The translations under genes were made by a program, and so were the position numbers. Below the pieces are notes generated by a model. That model was not told the origin of the DNA, did not search any database, and saw only the letters and a program-made list of their open reading frames with translations. A stretch of DNA of 64,000 nucleotides from Microbacterium paraoxydans (GTDB lineage Bacteria; Actinomycetota; Actinomycetes; Actinomycetales; Microbacteriaceae): contig NZ_LT629770.1 of assembly GCF_900105335.1 (NCBI RefSeq), forward strand, positions 1,736,001 through 1,800,000, written 5' to 3'. Below are positions 9,721 through 18,544 of this stretch, piece by piece. How positions within the stretch are numbered: the first letter of the stretch is position 1; each line of letters opens with the position of its first letter.

Positions 9721-10500
9721 ATGCGGATGCCGATGAACACTGTCGCGCGGTCCCCGCGCATCGTCGACGGCTCACGATCGGTCCACCCGAACGGCCGCTT
9801 CCCGTCTGCGGCGCTCGGGCTCGTCGGCATCCTTCCTCTGCTGCCCCTGCTGCTGGCGATCATGGATACCCGTCCAGGCTTCCGCCTCATCCTGATCGCA
9901 CTCGCTCTCTACGCCGCGATGCTCGCGGTCGCGCTCTGGGTCTGGGTGCGGTCCTTGCGCGAACGCCTGATCCGAATCGAGGCAAGCGGCCCGCTGCGAT
10001 TCACGCCGTCCACGGGCGTCCGCATCTCCTCGTGGCTCGTTCCCGTGACGGGCCTGCTTCCCGCAGCGGCGGCCTTCCTCGTTCACACCCTGGGCCTTCC
10101 GACGATGGGCGGTCGGCTTCTCGAATGGGGCCCGTACGTGCTCGCCGTCGTCTCGCTCGTCGGCCTCGGTCGGGAAGTCCTCGCGCAAGGCCACCCGCTG
10201 GGTCTCGTACTCGACGAGAGGGGCCTGCACGGAGTCCGCAGATCCGCCCGGGTCGAAGCCTCCTGGGAGGAGATCGGCACCACCACGCCTGTCGGCCCAC
10301 ACGGGCCGAAGCTGGCGATCTCGGTCGCCGGACGCGCCCCCGTGATCCTCGATGCGCATCACCTGGGGTCTGACCCGGCAGCAGTGGCCTCCGTCGTCTC
10401 CTTCTTCCGCGACGCCCCCGATCAGCGACCTGCGCTGGTCGACGGCGTCGCGGCGATGCGCACCGTCGAGCACGCGCACCGATCCCGCCCGGCGGGATGA
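9721..10500 (+). CDS. Four-helix integral membrane protein, unknown function
   Basis: 259 residues. Hydrophobic helices lie near residues 29-47 (ALGLVGILPLLPLLLAI), 53-75 (RLILIALALYAAMLAVALWVWV), 100-120 (WLVPVTGLLPAAAAFLVHTLG) and 133-150 (YVLAVVSLVGLGREVL); a soluble tail of about 100 residues follows, including GLHGVRRSARVEASWEEIG, which resembles a PH-like membrane-proximal domain. Starts at codons 1, 3 or 5 (9721, 9727, 9733) are all ATG; the first is given. Its stop codon lies inside the inverted-repeat terminator at 10492-10545. No family recognised. Confidence 0.65.
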   Translation: MRMPMNTVARSPRIVDGSRSVHPNGRFPSAALGLVGILPLLPLLLAIMDTRPGFRLILIALALYAAMLAVALWVWVRSLRERLIRIEASGPLRFTPSTGVRISSWLVPVTGLLPAAAAFLVHTLGLPTMGGRLLEWGPYVLAVVSLVGLGREVLAQGHPLGLVLDERGLHGVRRSARVEASWEEIGTTTPVGPHGPKLAISVAGRAPVILDAHHLGSDPAAVASVVSFFRDAPDQRPALVDGVAAMRTVEHAHRSRPAG

Positions 10501-10537
10501 GAAACGCGCCTCCCCAAGGGCGGGGAGGCGCGTTTCT
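10500..10537. terminator. Strong bidirectional terminator hairpin
   Basis: Perfect 15-bp arms (GAAACGCGCCTCCCC and its complement) enclose the 6-base loop AAGGGC, with an extra A-T pair at the foot. It lies between convergent genes (membrane protein at 9721-10500 and the GH38 gene at 10578-13592). The feet GCGGGATGAGAAACGCG and CGCGTTTCTGATCC match the repeat motif of 4131-4694. Confidence 0.8.
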
Positions 10538-10577
10538 GATCCGGCGCGGAGCGCCCGGCGACGCGGAGGCGAGGGGC

Positions 10578-13500
10578 TCAGCGGACGATGCGGAGCGTGC
10601 GGACCTCGAAGGGGCGGAGGTGGAACCCGCCGCCGAGGCGGGGCGCCTCGATCTCGTCGTCGATCAGGCTCACCTCGCGCACCTCGCGGTGCTCGAAGCC
10701 GACCGACAGCTCGCCGACCGCCCGGCGCCCGAGCGCCTCGTACACCCGCACGATGACGTCGCCGGAACCGTCGTCGGCGAGCTTCACGGCGGAGACGACG
10801 ATCCCCTCGCCCGACACCTCCACCAGCGGCTCGACCTCGCGCGCCCCGCGGATCACCGTGGGCGTGCTGTTGAGGCGGATGCCCTCGGCCGTGGCGATCG
10901 CGGCGTCGGCCCCGATCACGAGGCCGACCTCGATCTCGTGGAGCCCGTGATCCGTGTCCGGGTCGGGGAAGCGCGGCGCCCGCAACAGGGAGAGCCGCAC
11001 GGTCGTGGTGACGCCGTCCTCGCCGACCTCGCGCGTCGTGTCGTACCCGTAGATCGAGTCGTTCACGAGAGCCGCACCGAAGTCCTGCTCCCGTACCAGC
11101 ACGTAGCGGTGCATCGAGGTCTCGAACTTCGCCGCCTCCCAGCTCGTGTTCGTGTGGGTGACGCGCGCCTGGTAGCCGAACTGCGTCTCGGCTTCGGTGT
11201 GCGACGCCTGGATGTCGAGCGGGAAGGCGAGCTTGAGCAGCTTCTCGGTCTCGTGCCAGTCGACCTCGTTGCGAAGCAGCACCGTGCGCGAGCCGGGCGC
11301 GAGAAGGATCGTCTGCGTGATGGTCGACTCCGAGAACGGACGCACGACGACGATCTGCGCGACACCGTCCACGAGCGACGCTTCGATCGACGAGACCGCC
11401 GTGAGGTCGTCGACGCTGTTGCGGTAGTAGCGGTCGATGTCCCACGCGTCCCACATGTTCGGGAAGTCCTGGTGCAGCTGGAACAGGTTCGCGGCCTTGC
11501 CTGCGGCGACCGTCTCCCGCCCCGTGGCCTTGTCGACGGCGGAGACGATCAGGCCCTCGCCCGAGACGAGCACGGACACGAGATCGTTCTCGATCCGCCA
11601 TCCCGGGTGGGTCGCTGAGCCTGCCGAAGCGTCCTCGACGAGCGAGACCGGCCCTTCGACGGGCTCCGGGACCCACGAGGCGCCGAGTGCGCGCCCCCGA
11701 CCGACCGACGTCGGCTCGAACAGCAGCTCGCGGTCGCCATCGCCGGCGAGCGACCGGCGCGCGGCGTCAGCGATGTCGCGCGCATCCGAGAGCACGTCGG
11801 ACAGCACGGCGACGGCCTCGCGGTGCACCCACGCGATCGAGGTGCCGGGCAGGATGTCGTGGAACTCGTGCAGCAGCACGGCCTGCCAGAGCCGGTCGAG
11901 CTCGGCCTGCGGGTACGCGGCGCCGGTGCGCACGGCGTCGGTCGCGGCCCACAGCTCGGCCTCCACGAGCGCGTGCTCGGCCCACCGGTGCAGCGCCTTC
12001 GTGGCGTGCTGGCTCGTGAGCGTGCCGCGGTGCAGCTCGAGGTAGAGCTCGCCGACCCACACGGCCGGGTTCGGCAGCTCGGCCTTGGCGGCGTCGAAGA
12101 ACACGTCCGGGTGCTCCCACACCACCTGCGCGCTGCCCTCGAGGTCGCGCAGCCGCTCGGCCTTGCCCGTCATCTCGCGCGTCGTGCCGCCGCCGCCGTC
12201 ACCCCAGCCGACCGGGGCGATCGACCGCGAGCTGCGGCGGTTCTCCTTGAACTGCCGCGAGGCCTTCGCGACCTCCATGCCGCTCAGCTGCGAGTTGTAG
12301 GTGTCCATGGACGGGAAGTGCGTGAACACCTGCGAGCCGTCGATGCCCTCCCAGAGGAAGGAGTGGTGCGGGAAGACGTTCTGCTGGTTCCACGAGATCT
12401 TCTGCGTGAAGAACCACTCGAACCCGGCACGGCGCATCAGCTGCGGAAGGGCCGGCGAGTAGCCGAAGCTGTCCGGCAGCCATACGCCCTTCGACCGGAG
12501 GCCGAACTCGCGCTCGAAGAAGCGCTGCCCGTGCGAGAACTGCCGCACGAGCGACTCTCCCGTCGGCATGACGGTGTCGGACTCCACCCACATGCCGCCC
12601 AGCGGCAGGAAGCGTCCGGCGGCGACCGCGGCCTTGACCCGCTCCCACACCTCGGGACGGTGCTCCTTGATCCAGGCGTACTGCTGCGCGCTCGACATGC
12701 CGTACTGGAACTCGGGCTGCTCCTCGATGAGCGTGGTCATGGACGAGGTGGTGCGCGCGACCTTGCGGATCGTCTCGCGCACCGGCCACAGCCAGGCGGA
12801 GTCGATGTGCGCGTGGCCGACGGCCGAGATCCGGTGCGCACTCGCTTCGGCCGGAGCGGCGAGGACATCCGCGAGCCGGGCCCGCGCGTCGGCGGCGGTC
12901 TCCACGATGTGCTGCAGGTCGAGCACGTCGAGCGCGTCGTCCAGCGCCTGCAGGATGCGCATGCGGCGCGGCGACGTGGCGGGGAGCTCCGCCTGCAGCT
13001 CGAACAGCACCTCGAGGTCGAGGGACAGATCGAACACCTCGGGCTCGAACACCGCGAGGTCGAGGCGGCGCAGCCGGTACAGCGGCTCCTTCGAGGAGGT
13101 GAGGATGTCGCCCTCCTGCGTCGGCAGGAAGGGGTGGTAGTCGAGGAGGACGGGGTTGGACGCGCCCTCCAGGTAGAGCTCGACGGCCTCGTCACCCGCG
13201 GCGGTCTCGGCGATCGGGACCCACTGGTTGCGCGGGTTGATGCTCTTGATCGGCGTGCCGTCCGGCCGGTAGGCGAGGGCCTCGCACTGGAACCCCGTCA
13301 TGTTCACGTCGAAGCCCAGATCGATCAGCGCCTCGACCCGGCGGCCTGCCCATTCCGCGGGCACTCGACCGGTGAGCTTGAACCACGTCGTCCCCCACGC
13401 CGGGCCCCACAGCTCGCCGACCGCGGCGGGGGTGAACGAGAGCGCCAGGCCCTCCGCCGGGGCGACGGGCTCTCCGGGGAGCTGGTGCGCCTCGACCGTG

Positions 13501-13592
13501 AGGGGGATCGCGGCCGAGTGGATCGCCGGGCGGATGCGCTCTTCGAGGACCCGCTTGACGCGGCCGACGGTGAGCGAGGTGTCGTCATGCAT
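10578..13592 (-). CDS. GH38 alpha-mannosidase, cytoplasmic
   Basis: 1004 residues, full GH38 length, no signal peptide. Retaining, zinc-dependent alpha-mannosidase that trims alpha-mannose from oligomannose glycans. After an N-terminal beta domain, residues 259-270 (GHAHIDSAWLWP) give the metal-binding HxD (H262, D264), and WLPDSFGYSP (371-380) carries the predicted nucleophile D374. FFTQKISWN and the long beta-rich C-terminal half (from about 640) complete the family pattern. The ATG at 13590-13592 follows GGAGAACCC. It is divergent from the LacI gene, with two copies of the 16-bp operator between them. Expected to act on imported glycan fragments with the GH92 and GH5 enzymes. Confidence 0.95.
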   Translation of the reverse strand: MHDDTSLTVGRVKRVLEERIRPAIHSAAIPLTVEAHQLPGEPVAPAEGLALSFTPAAVGELWGPAWGTTWFKLTGRVPAEWAGRRVEALIDLGFDVNMTGFQCEALAYRPDGTPIKSINPRNQWVPIAETAAGDEAVELYLEGASNPVLLDYHPFLPTQEGDILTSSKEPLYRLRRLDLAVFEPEVFDLSLDLEVLFELQAELPATSPRRMRILQALDDALDVLDLQHIVETAADARARLADVLAAPAEASAHRISAVGHAHIDSAWLWPVRETIRKVARTTSSMTTLIEEQPEFQYGMSSAQQYAWIKEHRPEVWERVKAAVAAGRFLPLGGMWVESDTVMPTGESLVRQFSHGQRFFEREFGLRSKGVWLPDSFGYSPALPQLMRRAGFEWFFTQKISWNQQNVFPHHSFLWEGIDGSQVFTHFPSMDTYNSQLSGMEVAKASRQFKENRRSSRSIAPVGWGDGGGGTTREMTGKAERLRDLEGSAQVVWEHPDVFFDAAKAELPNPAVWVGELYLELHRGTLTSQHATKALHRWAEHALVEAELWAATDAVRTGAAYPQAELDRLWQAVLLHEFHDILPGTSIAWVHREAVAVLSDVLSDARDIADAARRSLAGDGDRELLFEPTSVGRGRALGASWVPEPVEGPVSLVEDASAGSATHPGWRIENDLVSVLVSGEGLIVSAVDKATGRETVAAGKAANLFQLHQDFPNMWDAWDIDRYYRNSVDDLTAVSSIEASLVDGVAQIVVVRPFSESTITQTILLAPGSRTVLLRNEVDWHETEKLLKLAFPLDIQASHTEAETQFGYQARVTHTNTSWEAAKFETSMHRYVLVREQDFGAALVNDSIYGYDTTREVGEDGVTTTVRLSLLRAPRFPDPDTDHGLHEIEVGLVIGADAAIATAEGIRLNSTPTVIRGAREVEPLVEVSGEGIVVSAVKLADDGSGDVIVRVYEALGRRAVGELSVGFEHREVREVSLIDDEIEAPRLGGGFHLRPFEVRTLRIVR

Positions 13593-13643
13593 GGTGGGGT
13601 TCTCCGGGCTCGACGGTGAGGGACTGGGTTCGATGCGTGTCGT

Positions 13644-13659
13644 TACTAAAACGATCTAG
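13644..13659. promoter_or_regulatory. LacI-type operator, site 1 (TACTAAAACGATCTAG)
   Basis: A 16-bp CG-centred site that fits the consensus TGCTNAAGCGNTNTAG built from the five copies in this locus. It lies 52 bases upstream of the GH38 start codon, in the gap shared with the divergent LacI gene. Confidence 0.75.
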
Positions 13660-13697
13660 CACGGGAGTCTACGGCACGTTCTCCGCTGCTTTCGAGA

Positions 13698-13713
13698 GGC
13701 TAAACCGATCAAG
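13698..13713. promoter_or_regulatory. LacI-type operator, site 2 (GGCTAAACCGATCAAG)
   Basis: Second, weaker copy of the 16-bp operator, ending 13 bases before the LacI ATG at 13727. The position suggests autorepression by the LacI regulator. Confidence 0.6.
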
Positions 13714-13726
13714 TAGGGTGATGCCT

Positions 13727-14752
13727 ATGACCCCGGGGAAACGCGTAACCATCGCGGATATCGCGCGCATGGCCGGCGTCTCCCCCGGCGCCGTATCGTT
13801 CGCCCTCAACGGTCGTCCCGGCGTGAGCGAGGAGACGCGGCAGCGCATCCTCTCGATCATCGAGGAGCACCACTGGCAGCCGAGCTCCGCCGCGCGCGCC
13901 CTCGTCGGCGCCCGGGCCAACGCGGTCGGGTTCGCCCTCGCCCGCCCGGCGCGCTCCCTCGGCTCCGAGGCCTTCTTCACCGACCTCATCGCCGGCATCG
14001 AGTCCCGGCTCTCCGAGAGCAAGGTCGGTCTGCAACTCCGCCTCGTCGCCGACATCGACGAGGAGATGGAGGTGCATCGGCAGTGGCGGTCGTCGAATCA
14101 GGTCGACGGCATCATCCTCATCGACCCGCGCGACGACGACCCGCGCGGCGCGCGCATCACGGCCCTGGACGCCCGCGCCGTCATGATCGGCTCGAAGCCC
14201 TCCCCGGACGGCGCGGTGCCCAGCGTGTGGATCGGCGACGACACCGTCGCGGAGACCCTGTTCTCCTACCTCGCCGCCCTCGGTCACACGCGCATCGCCT
14301 ACGTCGCCGGTCCGGCTGAACTGGAGCACACCCGTCTGCGCGCCGAGGTGCTGGAGCGGATGGCGGCGGACGGCGTCTCCGGTGAGGTCATCACGACCGA
14401 CTTCTCCCCCGCCCGCGCCTCCGCCGTGACGCGCGCGCTGCTCTCCGGCCGGCAGCGCCCGACCGCGATCGTGTACGACAACGACGTGATGGCCGTCGCC
14501 GGCCTCCGGGTCGCCCAGGAGATGGGCCGGGCGGTTCCCCGCGACGTCTCCCTCGCGTCGTTCGACGACTCGGTCATCGCGGGTCTCATCAACCCGTCGA
14601 TCACCGCGATGACCCGCGACACGTTCGAGCTCGGCGAGCAGGCCGCCACGCTTCTGCTGCAGCAGATCGAGGCCGGCACCACGCTGCCGAGCGTCCAGGG
14701 CCCGACCCCGGTGCTCACCGCTCGCGAGAGCACCGCGCCACCACCCCGCTGA
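13727..14752 (+). CDS. LacI family regulator of the N-glycan locus
   Basis: 341 residues. The N-terminal HTH reads VTIADIARMAGVSPGAVSFALNGRPGVSEETRQRI (6-40), followed by the hinge helix SSAARALVGARANAVGF and a periplasmic-binding-protein-like sugar sensor ending VLTARESTAPPPR. The ATG at 13727 has GGG at the right distance; ATG 13721 is also possible. It lies between GH38 and GH5, both transcribed away from or towards it, and five copies of a shared CG-centred 16-bp site mark this locus, so it is the likely repressor of the mannosidases, the importer and the Endo-H-like gene. The inducer is probably a mannose-containing oligosaccharide (inferred). Confidence 0.9.
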   Translation: MTPGKRVTIADIARMAGVSPGAVSFALNGRPGVSEETRQRILSIIEEHHWQPSSAARALVGARANAVGFALARPARSLGSEAFFTDLIAGIESRLSESKVGLQLRLVADIDEEMEVHRQWRSSNQVDGIILIDPRDDDPRGARITALDARAVMIGSKPSPDGAVPSVWIGDDTVAETLFSYLAALGHTRIAYVAGPAELEHTRLRAEVLERMAADGVSGEVITTDFSPARASAVTRALLSGRQRPTAIVYDNDVMAVAGLRVAQEMGRAVPRDVSLASFDDSVIAGLINPSITAMTRDTFELGEQAATLLLQQIEAGTTLPSVQGPTPVLTARESTAPPPR

Positions 14753-14830
14753 GACCCCGCCTCCCCGCCCACACCCCGGGCTCTCGACGCACGCACCCCG
14801 GGGTGTCGACGACAACCCGGGGTCTCGGCC
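14753..14830. terminator. CCCCGGGG-rich hairpin cluster between convergent genes
   Basis: Three imperfect tandem units of about 23 bases share CCCCGGG(G/C)T(C/G)TCG; one contains the perfect palindrome CACCCCGGGGTG (14794-14805), and the outer GAGACCCCG (14751-14759) can pair with CGGGGTCTC (14819-14826). The gap separates the convergent LacI and GH5 genes, so a bidirectional terminator is likely. Confidence 0.55.
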
Positions 14831-16135
14831 TCAGACGACGGTGTTGACGGAGGCGTAGCGCGTCACGTCGGACGCGGACGGGGCGGGGTGGATGAGACGG
14901 TGGATGCTGCGTGCCTCCAGCGCCGCGGGATCCTGTGCGGTGCGGGAGGTCACCAGAGAGGGATCCTCGCCCGCGGCGCAGGCATCGACCCAGGCCTGGA
15001 AGACCGCGCCGCCGGGGCTCAGGGCCGCCCGGCTCACCGGCACCTCCTGTTCGTCGACGTCCACCACGATCGCCGTCGGACGAGCCGGAGCCGCGGTGCG
15101 GGTGCGCAGCTCAGGGATGAGCTCCGCGAACCGGCGGCCGAGGGGCTTCGCCGCCCCCTCCTGGTCGATCAGCCCGAGGGAGTACTCCAGCTCCGGGAAG
15201 TCGGCGAGCTCCCGGCTCACGTCGTGCGAACACCACCAGGTCACACCCCAGAGGTTCTCGGTGCGGAGAGCCGAGCGCACGGTGGCCTCGAGGAACCCGG
15301 GCATCTCGCTCTCGTCGAGACAGTTCGAGGGGGCACCCACCTCCTGCAACCAGATGGGCCGGGCGGGATCCGTCGCGAACGCGCGGGACAGCTCGATGAG
15401 GTACTCCGCGTGGCGGTCGGCGGCGATCGAGCGCCCGCCGTAGCGCTGGGCGGTGCCGTTGAAGATCCAGGAGTGGATGGTCGTCATCGCGCCGAGCCGG
15501 GAGGCATGCGCCGGCGTGAACCCGTGATCGTCCATGTACCAGACCGCGTCGTACTCGCTGTGCACGTGCGGCAGCCCGGGAGCTCCCCGGTCCGCGGCGG
15601 CGAGCAGGGCCTCGATCCACCCGCCGGCCTCATCCGTCGTGACCGGCCACGGCGAGGGATGGGTGTGCGCCGAGAACTGATTCGTCTCGTTGCCGAGCGT
15701 GAGCCCGAGGAAGTTCGGGGCGTCCCGCAGCGCGCCGGCCAGCCGCTCCACGAGCTGCGCCTGGCCGTCCAGGGCGCTCGGATCGGTGAACATGTTCCGG
15801 TCGTGCCAGGTGTACAGCCAGGACGGGACGAAGTCGAAGCTCGACAGATGCCCCTGGATGACATCGACGCTCGCGTCCAGGCCGAACTCGGCGGCGATGT
15901 CGACCATGGTGCGCACGTCGTCGATCGCCTTCGCCCGGATGAGGGTGCGGTTGGGCTGCAGGACGGTCCAGAGCGGGAACACGCGCACGTGGTCGAGGCC
16001 GAGTGCGGCGAGGGCCGCGAAGTCGCGACGCACGTCGTCCGGGGTGAAGTCGAGCCAGGAGTGCATCCAGTCCGTCGACGGCGTGTAGTTCGCCCCGAAG
16101 CGAAGTGGGGCGTCGAGAGCGCCGCGCTGCGTCAT
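14831..16135 (-). CDS. GH5 glycoside hydrolase, GH5_18-like (N-glycan core beta-mannosidase candidate)
   Basis: 434 residues, no signal peptide. TIM-barrel enzyme; TLGNETNQF holds the acid/base E150 and IWLQEVGAP the nucleophile E265, the two catalytic Glu of clan A. The start [25 protein letters not shown] and the [11 protein letters not shown] segment resemble GH5 subfamily 18, whose characterised bifidobacterial member cleaves the Man-beta-1,4-GlcNAc left after N-glycan breakdown. The ATG at 16133-16135 follows GAAAGGTG. It is divergent from the importer operon, with one operator copy in front of it. Subfamily assignment is from recalled motifs, not a search; a beta-mannanase or another GH5 activity is the alternative. 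Confidence 0.8.
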   Translation of the reverse strand: MTQRGALDAPLRFGANYTPSTDWMHSWLDFTPDDVRRDFAALAALGLDHVRVFPLWTVLQPNRTLIRAKAIDDVRTMVDIAAEFGLDASVDVIQGHLSSFDFVPSWLYTWHDRNMFTDPSALDGQAQLVERLAGALRDAPNFLGLTLGNETNQFSAHTHPSPWPVTTDEAGGWIEALLAAADRGAPGLPHVHSEYDAVWYMDDHGFTPAHASRLGAMTTIHSWIFNGTAQRYGGRSIAADRHAEYLIELSRAFATDPARPIWLQEVGAPSNCLDESEMPGFLEATVRSALRTENLWGVTWWCSHDVSRELADFPELEYSLGLIDQEGAAKPLGRRFAELIPELRTRTAAPARPTAIVVDVDEQEVPVSRAALSPGGAVFQAWVDACAAGEDPSLVTSRTAQDPAALEARSIHRLIHPAPSASDVTRYASVNTVV

Positions 16136-16182
16136 GTGTGCACCTTTCGGACCGTGCCCTCCCGCGAGGACATGTCGCACCA

Positions 16183-16198
16183 CTATAACGCTTGAGCA
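16183..16198. promoter_or_regulatory. LacI-type operator, site 3 (GH5 promoter)
   Basis: On the minus strand it reads TGCTCAAGCGTTATAG, an almost exact match to the five-site consensus. Its TATAG end extends to TATAGT, a likely -10 element of the GH5 promoter, so bound repressor would block polymerase. Confidence 0.8.
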
Positions 16199-16219
16199 TC
16201 AGCCTCGATAGGCCACGCC

Positions 16220-16265
16220 TTGACACCGGCCGGATCGGATGGTTTCATCTGCTAAAGCGCTGTAG
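16220..16265 (+). promoter_or_regulatory. Importer promoter with overlapping LacI-type operator, site 4
   Basis: TTGACA (16220-16225) and TTTCAT (16243-16248) are 17 bases apart as -35 and -10. The operator TGCTAAAGCGCTGTAG occupies 16250-16265, at the expected transcription start, 48 bases before the binding-protein ATG. It matches the five-site consensus well. Confidence 0.75.
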
Positions 16266-16313
16266 TCCCTTCGTCGGACCACGCCGAATCGCCCGCCTCG
16301 AGGAAGAAGCACG

Positions 16314-17615
16314 ATGAAAGTTCCCGCACGCATTGTCGCTCTGGCAACCTTCACGATCGGCGCCCTGGCGCTCGTGAGCTGCACCGGAGGGGGCGCCGCC
16401 TCCGACGACGCCGGCCCCATCGACACCTCCGGCGAGCTCAGCGGAACCATCCAGTTCCAGACCTGGTCGCTGAAGAACGAGAAGTTCACGCCGTACTTCG
16501 AAGACCTCATCGCCGCCTTCGAGGAAGAGCACCCGGACGTGACCGTCGAGTGGCTCGACCAGCCCGGCGACGGCTACCAGGAGAAGATCCTGAGCCAGGC
16601 GAACGCCGACACGCTGCCCGACGTGCTCAACCTGCCGCCGGACATCGCCTACCCCCTCGTCGCGGCGGGGAAGCTCGTCGATCTGGACACCGCGGATCCG
16701 GACCTGAAGGCGGCGTACAACGCCGGGGCCTGGGACGCGTACAGCCAGTACCCCGGCGTCGAGGGCACCTACGGCCTGCCCTGGTACCTCTCCAGTGACG
16801 CGTCCTGGTGGAACCTCGCCCAGCTCGCCCCGTACGGCGTCACCGAGGAGAACCTCCCGACGACGGTCGACGAGCTGCTCACACTCGCGAAGGACGTCGC
16901 CACGGAGTCCGGCGGCAAGGTCCAGCTCCTCTCCTCGATCCCGGCGCTCGACACCTTCACCGCCGCCGGCATGGAGGTCATCAACGAGGAGGGCGAGTTC
17001 GACTTCAACACCGACGAGGCCGCCGCGATCATCGAGCAGTACGCCGACGCCTACGCGGCGGGCGCGATGCCCGCGGAGGCACTGACCGGTGACTACGGCG
17101 GGAACGCGGAGGCGTACATCCAGGAGAAGGTCGCCTTCACGACCGGCGGCACCGGCTTCACGACCGATCTGCAGAAGGACGCCCCGGCACTGCTGGAGAA
17201 CACCGTCGCCACCCCGCGCCTCGGTGTCGCCCCGCTCTACGTGCAGGGCCTCAACGTCTCCGCCGACTCCGACAACAAGGAAGCGGCCCTCGCGTTCGCC
17301 GAGTTCGCGACGAACGAGGAGAACCAGGTCGCGTTCTCCTCCCTCGCGGTCGGCACTGCCCCGGGCACGGCCGACGGCGGCGACCAGGTCGTCGAGAACA
17401 TCGCCTCCTCGGTCACGGACGAGAAGCAGCTCGCCGCGATCGACACCGTGTTCGGCGCGATGAAGGACGCCAAGGCGCTGCCGTTCCAGTGGACCTCGGA
17501 CATGGCCACCTACATGACCCAGCAGATCGCTCTCGCCGTGAACGGCGAGGCCGACGCCAAGACGCAGCTCGACAAGATCGTCGAGTACGCCAACGCGAAC
17601 CGCGTGGACCAGTGA
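16314..17615 (+). CDS. Sugar ABC transporter substrate-binding lipoprotein (N-glycan locus)
   Basis: 433 residues, extracytoplasmic solute-binding protein family 1. The signal peptide MKVPARIVALATFTIGALALVSC ends in the lipobox LVSC, with Cys23 as the lipid-anchored residue. The mature part has the family patterns LPDVLNLPPDIAYPLVAAGKLVDLD and TYGLPWYLSSDASWWN. It is the first gene of SBP-permease-permease-GH92 and should deliver an oligosaccharide, most simply the high-mannose glycan freed by the Endo-H-like enzyme. There is no ATPase gene in the cluster; a shared MsiK-type ATPase elsewhere is the usual actinobacterial solution. Confidence 0.92.
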   Translation: MKVPARIVALATFTIGALALVSCTGGGAASDDAGPIDTSGELSGTIQFQTWSLKNEKFTPYFEDLIAAFEEEHPDVTVEWLDQPGDGYQEKILSQANADTLPDVLNLPPDIAYPLVAAGKLVDLDTADPDLKAAYNAGAWDAYSQYPGVEGTYGLPWYLSSDASWWNLAQLAPYGVTEENLPTTVDELLTLAKDVATESGGKVQLLSSIPALDTFTAAGMEVINEEGEFDFNTDEAAAIIEQYADAYAAGAMPAEALTGDYGGNAEAYIQEKVAFTTGGTGFTTDLQKDAPALLENTVATPRLGVAPLYVQGLNVSADSDNKEAALAFAEFATNEENQVAFSSLAVGTAPGTADGGDQVVENIASSVTDEKQLAAIDTVFGAMKDAKALPFQWTSDMATYMTQQIALAVNGEADAKTQLDKIVEYANANRVDQ

Positions 17616-17656
17616 GCATGCGCGCGGACACCGGCACCCGGAAGCGGAGGTCGACG

Positions 17657-18544
17657 ATGAGATCCCACAAGTGGTTCACCCCGTGGCTGCTCCTCGCCCC
17701 CGCCGTGATCTGGGTGCTGGTGTTCGCGCTCTGGCCGTTCCTGAACACCGTCGTCCTCAGCTTCACGGACGCCCGCCCCCTGCGGACCCCGGAGTTCGTC
17801 GGCGGCGCGAACTACGAGCGCATGTTCGGCGACGAGATGTTCTGGAACGCGCTGACCACCTGCCTCATCTACGTGGTCGTGTGCGTGCCGCTGCTCACGG
17901 TCCTCCCGCTGCTCCTCGCCCTCCTCGTGCAGAAGAAGCTCCCCGGCATCTCGTTCTTCCGCACCACGTTCTACTTCCCCGTCATCGCCTCGGTCGTCGT
18001 CGTCGCCCTCATCTGGACCTGGCTGTTCGACAGCCGGGGCATCATCAACCAGACACTGGAGTTCCTCGGCCTCATCGATCAGCCGATGGCCTTCCTCGTC
18101 GACCGCTGGCTGCTGCTCGGCTGCGCGATCCTGCTCACGGTGTGGAAAGGACTCGGGTACTACATGGTGGTGTACCTCGCCGCCCTGGGGAACGTGGGCA
18201 AGGAACTGCACGAGGCCGCGATGCTCGACGGTGCGAGCTCCTTCCGCCGCTTCCTCTCCGTCACGATCCCGTCCGTGCGCGGGGCGATGCTCCTCATCGC
18301 GGTGCTGATCGCGGTGTCCGCCATGCGCGTGTTCGCCGAGCTCGACGTGCTCTCCAAGAGCACGGGCGGCCCCGGCGGCTACGACATGTCGCTCGTGATG
18401 CTCATCCGCCAGGTGGGCTCGGGCCTGAACGGCAACATCGGCTACGCATCCGCGATCAGCGTGGCGCTGTTCCTCCTCACGCTCGTGCCGCTCGCGGCGA
18501 TCGCGTTCATGAACCGCGAGAAGAAGGCGAAGGTCTCCGCATGA
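17657..18544 (+). CDS. Sugar ABC transporter permease, MalF type
   Basis: 295 residues with six predicted membrane helices, starting TPWLLLAPAVIWVLVFALWPF. The cytoplasmic EAA loop reads ELHEAAMLDGASSFRRFLSVTIPS. The ATG at 17657 has GGAGG six bases upstream; an upstream GTG at 17612 overlapping the SBP stop (GTGA) would add 15 residues. It ends in a 4-nt ATGA overlap with the second permease. Forms the membrane channel with that permease for the SBP at 16314. Confidence 0.9.
   Translation: MRSHKWFTPWLLLAPAVIWVLVFALWPFLNTVVLSFTDARPLRTPEFVGGANYERMFGDEMFWNALTTCLIYVVVCVPLLTVLPLLLALLVQKKLPGISFFRTTFYFPVIASVVVVALIWTWLFDSRGIINQTLEFLGLIDQPMAFLVDRWLLLGCAILLTVWKGLGYYMVVYLAALGNVGKELHEAAMLDGASSFRRFLSVTIPSVRGAMLLIAVLIAVSAMRVFAELDVLSKSTGGPGGYDMSLVMLIRQVGSGLNGNIGYASAISVALFLLTLVPLAAIAFMNREKKAKVSA

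Noticed and set aside
16245..16532. Small minus-strand frame over the start of the binding-protein gene
   Set aside because: It overlaps the promoter, operator and signal peptide of the importer and has no motif.
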